DNA of 64,000 nucleotides. Origin: Sneathiella chungangensis (GTDB lineage Bacteria > Pseudomonadota > Alphaproteobacteria > Sneathiellales > Sneathiellaceae). Every line of letters begins with the position of its first letter. The first letter of the stretch is position 1. The position numbers and the translations under genes were made by a program. The stretch lies in contig NZ_WTVA01000015.1 in the NCBI RefSeq assembly GCF_009882935.1, forward strand, positions 533,108-597,107, read 5' to 3'. Positions 6,947 to 14,377 of the stretch are shown piece by piece. The notes beneath the pieces are model-generated. The model was not told the origin of the DNA and did not search any database. It saw only the letters and a list, made by a program, of their open reading frames with translations.

Positions 6947-8577
6947 ACCTTTTGCCCCTTCACGTAGGCGGCCGCCCATCGATAATCCGGCTTGCCATTG
7001 GCGTGCCGAACGATTTCCGGCACGAAGAAGATCTGCTTGGGTAACTTATACCGGGCGATATGCCGGGAAGATTCTTCATGAATAGCCGTTTCTTGCGCCT
7101 CGGTATCAGGATGTAGCTGGACGACGGCGACAGCTTCCTGTCCCCAGCGGGCGCTTTCCCGGCCGACAACCAGCGCATCCTTTACGGCAGCATGTTTTTT
7201 CAGCGCTTCTTCCACTTCCTCGACGAATATTTTTTCACCGCCGCTATTGATCACGAGGGAATCCCGACCGAAGAGCCGGACCAGATCCCCGCCCAACAAC
7301 TGCGCGCGATCACCGGCAATGGCAAAGCGTTCCCCGTCGATCCTGACGAAGGTTTTTTTCGTCGCCACCTCGTCATTCAGATAACCGATGGGAACATATT
7401 TGCGACGAGCCCACCAACCGAGCCCATCATGTCCTTCTTCAAGCAACGCCGTGCGATCCTCGCTCAGAACGGCGCTGCTCGGCGACATTTTGAAGGTCCC
7501 GGACGGATGCCCCTCGATATCCTCGACATGCTGCCCCTGATTGCCGCCTTCGGTCGACCCCAGGAAATCGAGAATTCTTGTTTTCGGCAACAAGCGGGTA
7601 AGTTCCTTCTTCGTGCGCGCCGACAAATGGGCTCCGCTGTTCAGAAAAAAGCGAAGCGTTCCAAGATCACGGCTTCCCATTTTGATTTCCTCAATCAATG
7701 GAATGGCAAAGGCATCTCCGACGATGGAGAGCATCACGACTTTTTCGCGTTCGATGGTATCGAGAATATCCGCCGCGTCAAAATGCGCGACCTGATCCTG
7801 AATAACGACCGTGTTCCCGGCGAACAGGCCCATGATGGCATTCCATTGCCCCGCCGCATGCATAAAGGGGGGCGCGGGCATCACCGGCATTGTTCCCTCC
7901 CGAGCGATGGCGGCGACTTCGTCGAGGCTTTCGATAATGCCCTTGTCCGATAGTCGCCGCCCGCCCAGAACCGAGATCCAGATATCCCCCTGCCGCCAGA
8001 GCACGCCCTTCGGCTTACCGGTGGTGCCTCCGGTATAGAGGATATAAAGATCGTCCGGGCTGTAAGGAAGCATCACAGTATCCGGCGTGGCTGCTTCCAG
8101 GAGAAACTCGTAATCGATCGCGTCATCAATATAGGAAGGGCCGCCATCGTCGATCTCGATAAAGATTTGGAGGTCGGGAAGGCGATCCCTGATCGCCGCA
8201 AGCTTTTCGCCGAAGCTCCGTTGGTAGACAATCGCCCTTGCTTTCGCGTTATTGAGAAGATAGGCAAGCTCCTGCTCAACATAGCGGTAATTCACATTGA
8301 ACGGGGCGACGCGCGCCTTGAACGCCCCGAACATGGTTTCGAGATATTCATTGCCGTTATGCAGATAGATCGCAATCAGGTCCTGTCCCGACTGCCAATC
8401 CTCCACTGTTTCCCGCTCCTGATGGCAACCGAGCTTCAGCGCGCCAAGCGCATTGGCGAGGCGGCTGGAGCGATCCGCAAAATCCGCGAATGTCCATCTT
8501 TTTCCACGGCAGACAATCGCCTCCCGCTCAGGGACGGCATTGCATACACAATCGAGGACTTGCGTTAGATGAAACAT
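6931..8577 (-). CDS. Acyl-CoA synthetase (AMP-forming)
   Basis: 548 residues of the ANL superfamily. The phosphate-binding loop is YTGGTTGKPKGV (residues about 181-192). Further signatures are FLGSTEGG (A5-like), an INSGGEKIFVEEVEEAL hinge/A8 region near 440 and a C-terminal KLPKQIFFVPEIVRHANGKPDYR segment with the catalytic lysine (A10). It activates a carboxylic acid to its CoA thioester through an acyl-adenylate; the chain type is unknown. It follows the enoyl-CoA hydratase on the same strand with a 52-bp gap, suggesting a two-gene operon read from the operator-bearing promoter near 9.5 kb. Its last 16 bases overlap the HxlR gene. Confidence 0.92.
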   Translation of the reverse strand: MFHLTQVLDCVCNAVPEREAIVCRGKRWTFADFADRSSRLANALGALKLGCHQERETVEDWQSGQDLIAIYLHNGNEYLETMFGAFKARVAPFNVNYRYVEQELAYLLNNAKARAIVYQRSFGEKLAAIRDRLPDLQIFIEIDDGGPSYIDDAIDYEFLLEAATPDTVMLPYSPDDLYILYTGGTTGKPKGVLWRQGDIWISVLGGRRLSDKGIIESLDEVAAIAREGTMPVMPAPPFMHAAGQWNAIMGLFAGNTVVIQDQVAHFDAADILDTIEREKVVMLSIVGDAFAIPLIEEIKMGSRDLGTLRFFLNSGAHLSARTKKELTRLLPKTRILDFLGSTEGGNQGQHVEDIEGHPSGTFKMSPSSAVLSEDRTALLEEGHDGLGWWARRKYVPIGYLNDEVATKKTFVRIDGERFAIAGDRAQLLGGDLVRLFGRDSLVINSGGEKIFVEEVEEALKKHAAVKDALVVGRESARWGQEAVAVVQLHPDTEAQETAIHEESSRHIARYKLPKQIFFVPEIVRHANGKPDYRWAAAYVKGQKVQEGA

Positions 8578-8629
8578 TCTTCGGGCACCAGTTCGGGACC
8601 GCGCTCAGGCGCTCCCCTTAAATAATGTA

Positions 8630-9424
8630 TCAGTCAGACCAGAAATCCTTGGACAATTCCCGCCGCTTCTTGCGGCTTTCCGCTTTCGTGAAATCCTTGA
8701 GCCCAGATGAGCCGCGCGCATAGGGCATGATGGGAACCTCGAACGCGAGCGCCCCCTGTACCGACAGGTCGGCGCTCTTGTTAAGGGCGAATTTCGTCCG
8801 GCGTACCGTCATTGGATGCTTCTGCAGCATGATTTCCGTCAGCTTGGCGACCTCACTGGTAAGCTTTTCCGGTGAGACAACCCGGTTGACAAGGTCATAG
8901 CGCTCGGCCTTCTCCGCCGAGAACAACATGCCGATCAGGTTCCATTCCTTCGCCTTGCGCCGTCCCGCGAACCGGGGAATTCTGGAAAGACCACCCCAAC
9001 CCGGCGTGATGTCCCAGTCGATTTCCGGCATTCCCCAACGGGAGCGGTTAGTCGCGACAACAAAATCACAAACAAGCGTAAGCTCGAGCCCGCCACCCGT
9101 GCAGACGCCATCGACGGCGGCAATGGTGACAGGCGTCAGATCTTCTATCAGTTGTACGGTTTCCTGATAAAGGCGGACCTGCCAGTAGGCTTCGTCGCCT
9201 TTCCATTCATTGAATTCTTTTATGTCGTCGCCTGCGCAGAAGGTATCTCCGGCGCCGCGAAGGATCATGACGCGGCATTCCCTGTCGGCCCGAACGGCGA
9301 GAATGGCGTCTTTTAGCTCCGCCGATAATTCCCGGTCGAGCGCATTATGCACTTCCGGCCGGTTCAAGGTGATCGTCGTGACTTCGTCCTTGCGCTCGAA
9401 AATCAATTTCTTGTAATCGCTCAT
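8630..9424 (-). CDS. Enoyl-CoA hydratase/isomerase family protein
   Basis: 264 residues with the crotonase fold. The first oxyanion-hole segment is GDTFCAGDDIKEF (residues about 57-69) and the second is AAVDGVCTGGGLELTLVCDF (about 104-123). The usual catalytic Glu of the second segment appears as GLELTLV; the second Glu/Asp pair falls in the MPEIDWDITPGWGG region. It hydrates or isomerises an unsaturated acyl-CoA. It is the first gene of a unit with the acyl-CoA synthetase and diverges from a PaaI-type thioesterase, so a small acyl-CoA degradation pathway is likely. The specific substrate is not predictable. Confidence 0.92.
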   Translation of the reverse strand: MSDYKKLIFERKDEVTTITLNRPEVHNALDRELSAELKDAILAVRADRECRVMILRGAGDTFCAGDDIKEFNEWKGDEAYWQVRLYQETVQLIEDLTPVTIAAVDGVCTGGGLELTLVCDFVVATNRSRWGMPEIDWDITPGWGGLSRIPRFAGRRKAKEWNLIGMLFSAEKAERYDLVNRVVSPEKLTSEVAKLTEIMLQKHPMTVRRTKFALNKSADLSVQGALAFEVPIMPYARGSSGLKDFTKAESRKKRRELSKDFWSD

Positions 9425-9475
9425 TCTTTTTCCTTCCCTGTTCGGTTCTTCTTGTTTAGCGATTTTCTCAATGCT

Positions 9476-9516
9476 ACTTTCGTTATAAGATTTATAAAAA
9501 GTCTAATAACGAAAGT
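9476..9516. promoter_or_regulatory. Operator-like inverted repeat in the hydratase/thioesterase divergent promoter
   Basis: Two 15-bp arms, ACTTTCGTTATAAGA (9476-9490) and TCTAATAACGAAAGT (9502-9516), are inverted repeats with one mismatch and an 11-bp spacer; the outer 11 bp are perfect. The right half and spacer recur at 5945-5965 next to the HxlR regulator. The centre-to-centre distance of the half-sites is about 26 bp. It overlaps the -10 and spacer of the minus-strand promoter, which suits a repressor. Confidence 0.6.
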
Positions 9517-9519
9517 CAA
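9491..9519 (-). promoter_or_regulatory. Putative sigma-70-type promoter for hydratase-synthetase operon
   Basis: On the minus strand TTGACT (9514-9519) and TATAAA (9491-9496) are separated by 17 bp, a near-consensus arrangement. It would start a leader of about 60 nt before the hydratase ATG at 9424. Confidence 0.6.
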
Positions 9520-9551
9520 CCGCAAAAATTGTGGAAGGGAAATTGTCGAAA

Positions 9552-9977
9552 ATGACACGCAAACCACTGCCCGGTGACATTCCGCCAGGGTTCGTCGAAA
9601 GCCGGACGCGCGGCCCCTTTTCAACCCATAACGGGCCGTTCTTTCACAAAGTGGAGGGAGACCGTTTCTGGCATGGTCTCTTTGTAACCGCGCGTCATTG
9701 CAACTCGCGCGGGCGTCTTCATGGCGGCATGATGACGACCTTCGCCGACGGCCTGATGGCCACCGCCGTAGCCCGCGCCAACAAGGTTACCGCCGTGACC
9801 ATCAATCTCAACTGCAATATCTGCGCGGCCGCCGATATCGGTGACTGGCTGGAGGGGACTGCGCATCAGACAGGGCTAAACGACGGATTCGCCTTCGTCG
9901 AGGCCGAAGCCCGGGTCGGCGAGAATATCATTTTTAATGCGAGCGGGGTGTTTCGGCTCTTGGAAGAGAGAGGATAG
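9552..9977 (+). CDS. PaaI/hotdog-fold thioesterase
   Basis: 141 residues from ATG 9552; GGAAGGGA lies about 11 nt upstream, and an in-frame GTG at 9531 is less likely. Hotdog-fold features of the PaaI/4HBT family are visible: RLHGGMMTTFADGLMATAVA (residues about 54-73), with the HGG turn and the following acidic residue used in catalysis. It would hydrolyse acyl-CoA thioesters, perhaps to relieve stalled CoA intermediates of the divergent acyl-CoA pathway, with which it shares an operator-like element. It is followed by a terminator. Confidence 0.88.
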   Translation: MTRKPLPGDIPPGFVESRTRGPFSTHNGPFFHKVEGDRFWHGLFVTARHCNSRGRLHGGMMTTFADGLMATAVARANKVTAVTINLNCNICAAADIGDWLEGTAHQTGLNDGFAFVEAEARVGENIIFNASGVFRLLEERG

Positions 9978-9981
9978 ACAC

Positions 9982-10015
9982 AAAAAAGCCCCGCGTTTCC
10001 GGCAGGGCTTTTTTT
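9982..10015. terminator. Bidirectional terminator between thioesterase and tRNA-Gly
   Basis: The stem AAGCCC-x-GC / GC-x-GGGCTT (one mismatch) is flanked by six A on the left and seven T on the right. It can end both the thioesterase transcript and the convergent tRNA-Gly transcript. Confidence 0.85.
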
Positions 10016-10021
10016 GATAAA

Positions 10022-10096
10022 TGGAGCGGGCGATGAGATTCGAACTCACGACCCTAACCTTGGCAAGGTTATGCTCTACCCCTGAGCTACGCCCGC
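10022..10096 (-). tRNA. tRNA-Gly (GCC)
   Basis: A 75-nt cloverleaf on the minus strand. The acceptor stem GCGGGCG pairs with CGCCCGC, followed by T and an encoded CCA. The D arm is GCTCAGGGGTAGAGC. The anticodon stem TAACC/GGTTA carries the loop TTGCCAA, giving anticodon GCC. The T arm contains GTTCGAATC. It reads GGC and GGU glycine codons. Confidence 0.97.
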
Positions 10097-10126
10097 TCGA
10101 GCGCGCAAACTGCGTTGCGAGGCGGG

Positions 10127-10154
10127 ATAATACGTAAATGGGCTCCGAATGCAA
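10127..10154 (-). promoter_or_regulatory. Putative tRNA-Gly promoter
   Basis: On the minus strand TTGCAT (10149-10154) is followed after 16 bp by TATTAT (10127-10132), about 30 nt upstream of the mature tRNA 5' end. The stretch between is G+C-rich, like stringently controlled discriminators. Confidence 0.5.
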
Positions 10155-10255
10155 GCGCGTTTTCCGAAAAAATTCCGCTTTTGACAATTCTTTATTTCCC
10201 CAAACGGATGGAGCCGCTAATTTCCTCCTTCGCGAGGGGAGAGAAAGGACGGCCA

Positions 10256-10759
10256 ATGCCGGCAACACCAGAGGATTTGTTTGAAAAACTCGATGCGTTG
10301 GGAATCACCTATGAAACCCATCACCATGCGCCGGTTTTCACGGTCGAGGAGGCGCAGGAACATACCGGTGACATTCCGGGCGGGCATTGCAAGAATCTGT
10401 TTCTGAAAGACAAGACGGGAGACCTTTACCTGGTTGTCTGCCTGCAGGAAACCGCCGTCGATCTCAAGGCGTTCAGAAAACTGGTGGGCGCCAAGAATCT
10501 GAGCTTTGGCAAGCCCGACCTTCTTTACGAAACACTTGGCGTCGAACCCGGATCGGTCACCCCCTTCTCGCTGATCAATGATGCGGAACGAAAGGTTTCA
10601 GTGGTTTTGGAGAAGCGGATGATGGAGCACGAATTCCTCAACTACCATCCGCTTCGCAACACCATGACGACGCAGCTGGCCGCGAGAGATCTTGAAAAAT
10701 TCATCCGCCATTGCGGTCATGAGGTCCGCCTTCTCGAGCTGCCGGAGCGGGACGGATAA
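10256..10759 (+). CDS. YbaK/ProX-type aminoacyl-tRNA deacylase
   Basis: 167 residues from ATG 10256, with GAGAAAGGA just upstream; longer in-frame starts have no ribosome site. The single YbaK/EbsC-type editing domain includes HHHAPVFTVEEAQEH (residues about 23-37), the GGHCKNLFLKD lysine segment near 43-53 and GSVTPFSLIND near 102-112. That set is typical of PrdX/ProXp-ala-like trans-editing enzymes, which hydrolyse Ala-tRNA(Pro) or related mischarged tRNAs. It has its own unit beside tRNA-Gly. Substrate specificity within the family is uncertain. Confidence 0.88.
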   Translation: MPATPEDLFEKLDALGITYETHHHAPVFTVEEAQEHTGDIPGGHCKNLFLKDKTGDLYLVVCLQETAVDLKAFRKLVGAKNLSFGKPDLLYETLGVEPGSVTPFSLINDAERKVSVVLEKRMMEHEFLNYHPLRNTMTTQLAARDLEKFIRHCGHEVRLLELPERDG

Positions 10760-10915
10760 ATCATTCGCGGCTTGATTGTCTATCGCCCTGGCCTAAATCA
10801 TCGACAGGACCTCTTAACAAAGCGGGTTTATGGTGCTATCCCATTGAGCGGACAACAAACGGCACTTGCGGTTTGCTCTTCTTTGATAACGAACAGATAT
10901 TGGTAAAATAAGCTT

Positions 10916-11821
10916 ATGGAAACTCTGATTGGCGAAAGCGCCGGTACGGCCGATAACTTGATCACAGACGGCTCCACCCAGACTTTCATGCAAGATGTCG
11001 TTGAAGCCAGCAAGGATACCCTCGTGTTGGTCGACCTCTGGGCCCCCTGGTGCGGCCCCTGCAAGCAGCTCGGGCCCTTGATTGAAAAGGTGGTGAAGGA
11101 TGCGAAAGGCGCGGTCCGGCTGGTCAAGATCGACATTGATCAGCATCCGCAGATCGCCCAGAGCCTTCAGGTGCAATCCATCCCCGCCGTTTTCGCCTTC
11201 AAGGACGGACGCCCCATCGACGGATTCATGGGCGCCCTGCCGGAAAGCAAAATCAAGGAATTCGTTGAGCGGCATGCCGGACCTATCGGCCCCTCTCCGG
11301 TCGAGGAGGCCTATCAATCGGGCAGCGAGGCGCTGGAAGCGGGGAATACGGAAGTCGCCCTCGCCGCATTCGCAAAAATCCTGGAAATTGAACCCGAGCA
11401 TACGGACGCCAAGGCGCAGCTTGCCCGCGTCTATGTCAAGCTTGGCGAGGTAGAGGCGGCCAAAAGCCTGATGGAAACCATTCCCGAAAGCCCCAAGAAA
11501 TCGCCAGCCGTCTCGGCGGCGCTCGCAGCCATTTCGATTGCCGAAAACGCCGCGAATGCAGGGGAACTCGAACCCCTTCGCGCCAAGGTCGAGGAAAATC
11601 CGGACGATCTTGACGCCCGCTTGGAGTATGCAAAAGCCCTCGTGGGCAATGGCGACTACGAAACCGGCGGCGGAGAGTTTCTTGAAATCATCCGCCGCGA
11701 TCGTGACTGGAACGAGGCGGCCGGGCGACAAGAACTGTTGAAACTTCTGGAAATGATGGGGCCGACGAACCCGCTCACCAAATCCCTGCGCCGGCAACTG
11801 TCATCGATCCTCTTCTCATGA
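10916..11821 (+). CDS. cnoX: Thioredoxin-TPR protein (CnoX/YbbN-like)
   Basis: 301 residues. An N-terminal thioredoxin fold (about 20-125) carries an intact WCGPC active site (C46 and C49), so it should be redox active, unlike E. coli YbbN. The cis-proline loop is QSIPAVFAF. The C-terminal half is a helical TPR-like region (YQSGSEALEAGNTEVALAAF, AKILEIEPEHTDAKAQLARV). CnoX proteins combine holdase chaperone and thiol protection and cooperate with GroEL. Its stop codon overlaps the start of the LON-domain gene (ATGA), so the two are translationally coupled. The symbol is by architecture and order, not by sequence search. Confidence 0.85.
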   Translation: METLIGESAGTADNLITDGSTQTFMQDVVEASKDTLVLVDLWAPWCGPCKQLGPLIEKVVKDAKGAVRLVKIDIDQHPQIAQSLQVQSIPAVFAFKDGRPIDGFMGALPESKIKEFVERHAGPIGPSPVEEAYQSGSEALEAGNTEVALAAFAKILEIEPEHTDAKAQLARVYVKLGEVEAAKSLMETIPESPKKSPAVSAALAAISIAENAANAGELEPLRAKVEENPDDLDARLEYAKALVGNGDYETGGGEFLEIIRRDRDWNEAAGRQELLKLLEMMGPTNPLTKSLRRQLSSILFS

Positions 11822-12477
11822 CGGATACGGTCGCGAATACGGGACTGGAGGAACTTCCACCCGTTCTCCCGATCTTCCCGCTGACCGGCGCGCTGTTGTT
11901 GACCAATGGACATCTGCCCCTGAATATATTCGAGCCGAGGTATCTTGCGATGGTGCAGGACGCCCTGGCGACGCATCGCCTGATCGGCATGATCCAGCCG
12001 CGCGATCCGGACTCCAACCAGATGACGCCGGAAATTTACCAGATCGGCTGCGCCGGGAAAATCTGCGAATATGGCGAACTGCCGAACGGGATGCTGCGCA
12101 TTACCCTTGAAGGGCTTTGCCGCTTCGAAGTGGTCGAGGAACTGGACGTCGCGACGCCATACCGCCAAGTAAAGGCCGGCTACAGCAGATTCATGCATGA
12201 TCTGGAACCGGCGCATCGCAATGGCGTCGACCGCGGCGCCCTCCATGACGCACTCCATCATTTTCTGGAATTCGAGGACGGCGCGAGCGACTGGCAGACG
12301 CTCGATCATCTGGAAGACGACAGTCTTGTTAATTCCCTCTCGATGATCTGCCCGTTTTCGCCGGTGGAGAAACAGGCGTTGCTCGAAGCGGAAGACGTCA
12401 CCGCACGGTGCAACCTGCTGATCTGCCTCTTGCAGATGATGCTGCAGCAAGTGGAAACTCACCGTACCGTGCAGTAA
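11818..12477 (+). CDS. LON N-terminal-domain (substrate-binding) protein
   Basis: 219 residues that match the N-terminal substrate-recognition domain of Lon protease (LPPVLPIFPLTGALLLTNG, PLNIFEPRYLAMV) but with no AAA+ or protease domain. Stand-alone LON-domain proteins of this length are common in Alphaproteobacteria and are of unknown function; a role in recognising unfolded protein is inferred. It is coupled by a 4-bp overlap to the upstream thioredoxin-TPR gene and followed 21 bp later by a Trm112-like gene, forming a compact operon. Confidence 0.88.
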   Translation: MTDTVANTGLEELPPVLPIFPLTGALLLTNGHLPLNIFEPRYLAMVQDALATHRLIGMIQPRDPDSNQMTPEIYQIGCAGKICEYGELPNGMLRITLEGLCRFEVVEELDVATPYRQVKAGYSRFMHDLEPAHRNGVDRGALHDALHHFLEFEDGASDWQTLDHLEDDSLVNSLSMICPFSPVEKQALLEAEDVTARCNLLICLLQMMLQQVETHRTVQ

Positions 12478-12498
12478 TCCTAATTTGAGAGATCCCTC

Positions 12499-12699
12499 AT
12501 GACCGATAACAAGACCCTCGCCGTTGATCCGAAACTTCTTGAAATCCTTGTTTGTCCCTTGACTAAAGGGCCGCTTATTTTTGATCGTGAGAATAACGAG
12601 CTGGTGAGCAAATCGGCCGGGCTTGCCTTTCCGATAAGAAACGGTATTCCCATCATGCTGATGGATGAGGCCCGCGAAATCGACGAGACCCAAGGGTAA
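12499..12699 (+). CDS. Trm112/UPF0434 (YcaR) family protein
   Basis: 66 residues. The family core is visible as [35 protein letters not shown] and a MLMDEAREI ending. Only one Cys (in VCPLTKG) remains, so the zinc knuckle of eukaryotic Trm112 is not preserved. Family members are small methyltransferase partners in eukaryotes and archaea; in bacteria the role is unclear. GAGAGATCC lies upstream as a weak ribosome site. It overlaps the next gene by one base (TAATG). Confidence 0.88.
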   Translation: MTDNKTLAVDPKLLEILVCPLTKGPLIFDRENNELVSKSAGLAFPIRNGIPIMLMDEAREIDETQG

Positions 12700-13082
12700 T
12701 GAGCGGCGAAATTTATGACCGTGCGGGGCGGCCGAAGCCGACGGAAATCCGCTTGAAGAAAGCCGAAAAGGCGCTTGTCGTTTCCTTTGACGACGGGCAT
12801 TCTTTTCAGTTCCCTGCGGAGCTGTTGCGCGTCGAGAGCCCGTCCGCCGAAGTACAGGGACATGGCGCAAGTCAAAAGCAGCTCGTCGCCGGGCGGCGGC
12901 ATGTGGGGATAATGGGGCTGGAGCCGGTCGGAAACTACGCGGTTCGCATCAGCTTCGATGACCTGCACGATACCGGCCTGTTCTCATGGGCCTACCTTTA
13001 CGAGCTTGGCCTGAACCAGGAGAACATATGGGAAACCTATCTCGATAACCTGGCGAAGAAGGGTCTCAGCCGAGACCCGTAA
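12699..13082 (+). CDS. DUF971 (gamma-butyrobetaine hydroxylase-like N-terminal) protein
   Basis: 127 residues that match the DUF971 domain: PTEIRLKKAEKALVVSFDDG at residues about 9-28, then FQFPAELLRVESPSAEVQGHG, and the closing LHDTGLFSWAYLYELG near 88-103. The domain occurs alone in bacteria, fused to ApbC/Mrp Fe-S carriers, or as the N-terminus of gamma-butyrobetaine hydroxylase. Its function alone is unknown, with links to iron-sulfur handling suggested by fusions. It is last in the thioredoxin-LON-Trm112 run. Confidence 0.87.
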   Translation: MSGEIYDRAGRPKPTEIRLKKAEKALVVSFDDGHSFQFPAELLRVESPSAEVQGHGASQKQLVAGRRHVGIMGLEPVGNYAVRISFDDLHDTGLFSWAYLYELGLNQENIWETYLDNLAKKGLSRDP

Positions 13083-13088
13083 GTTCCG

Positions 13089-14306
13089 TCACAGGGCCTC
13101 GCCGCGCAGCAGCCGTGGCATTTTTCCGACCGTGCCGCGCGCATGCTCCATGAAGAAGCCCTTGAGTTTCGGCATCTTGTTTACCGCCGCGAGCCCCAGA
13201 TCACGCGCCAGCCGGATCGGCGGGATATCATTCGTAAAGAGACGGTTCAGCCCGTCGGTGATCGCCAGTAGTACAATGCTGTCGAACCGCCGCCAGCGCT
13301 GATAATCCTCAAGGACTGTGGCGCCGCCAATATCCTGACCCAGCCGTGCCGCGTCGATCACCACTTCCGCAAGGGCCGCCACATCGCGCAGGCCGAGGTT
13401 CAGGCCCTGCCCGGCGATGGGGTGCATGCCGTGCGCCGCATCGCCTATCAGGGCAAGCCGCTGGTCGACATAGCGCTCCGACTGATGCAAGGTCAGCGGA
13501 TAGCTCCAGCGTGGCCCGACGACTTTCAACTCGCCAAGGTAATCACCGAAGCGTTTCGCCATTTCACGGTGAAACTCCGCGTCCGGCAAGGCCATGATGA
13601 CTTTTGCCCTGTCCGTGGGCTCGGTCCAGACGAGGGAAGACCGGTTGCCGGTCATCGGGAGGATAGCGAAAGGACCGAGTTTCAGGAACCGCTCCTGCGC
13701 CACGCCGTGATGGGGGATTTCATGGGCGATCGTGCAGACGACGCCCATCTGGTCATAGGACCAGCCGACCGTCTTGATTCCGGCAAGCTTGCGCAATGGG
13801 GAATTGCGGCCATCCGCCGCGACCAGAAGACGCGCCGTTACCCTCTCGCCGCCAGCAAGCTCGGCCGTGACACCCGCCGCATCCCGGGTCACAGTTTTAT
13901 ATTCTGCCGGCGCCATGATGGTCAGAGTCGGGATTTCAGCGGCCCGGCGGTAGAGCGCCTCGCGCAAATGCCGGTTCTCCACCATATGTCCGAAGGGTTC
14001 GTCACCAAGCTGGCGATGGTCGTAATGCAGGAAAAATTTTGACGGGCCATCCGTGATACGGATATCGAGCATGGGCTCCTTGGCCTTTACATGCTCCCAC
14101 ACGCCGCAGGACCGCAGCAGGTTTCGCGATGCATGGGCAATTGCCGACACGCGGCCATCGAACGTGGCATCGACAAGATGCGTCGGCTCTTCCCGCTCGA
14201 GAACCAGCACGCGCATCCCGGCGTCCGCAACGGCTATGGCGAACGGGAGGCCATTTAACCCGCCTCCGACGACCAGAAGGTCCATATCAATCCCTTGTTC
14301 CGGCAT
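13089..14306 (-). CDS. UbiH/UbiF/COQ6-family FAD-dependent hydroxylase
   Basis: 405 residues from ATG 14306, chosen because GGTGGGA lies just upstream; starts at 14318 and 14384 are also in frame. The N-terminal dinucleotide site is DLLVVGGGLNGLPFAIAVAD. The second FAD motif is LIGDAAHGMHPIAGQGLNLG (near residue 280). This group adds hydroxyls to the ubiquinone ring during coenzyme Q synthesis; which ring position cannot be read from sequence. It converges on the DUF971 gene with a 6-bp gap and diverges from the amidase across 71 bp. Confidence 0.9.
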   Translation of the reverse strand: MPEQGIDMDLLVVGGGLNGLPFAIAVADAGMRVLVLEREEPTHLVDATFDGRVSAIAHASRNLLRSCGVWEHVKAKEPMLDIRITDGPSKFFLHYDHRQLGDEPFGHMVENRHLREALYRRAAEIPTLTIMAPAEYKTVTRDAAGVTAELAGGERVTARLLVAADGRNSPLRKLAGIKTVGWSYDQMGVVCTIAHEIPHHGVAQERFLKLGPFAILPMTGNRSSLVWTEPTDRAKVIMALPDAEFHREMAKRFGDYLGELKVVGPRWSYPLTLHQSERYVDQRLALIGDAAHGMHPIAGQGLNLGLRDVAALAEVVIDAARLGQDIGGATVLEDYQRWRRFDSIVLLAITDGLNRLFTNDIPPIRLARDLGLAAVNKMPKLKGFFMEHARGTVGKMPRLLRGEAL

Positions 14307-14377
14307 TTTTCCCACCATCGCTTTTATTCTGTTCAGCCTCTCTTGCCACTTTATGGATATAGCCCTAATCTGGCCCC

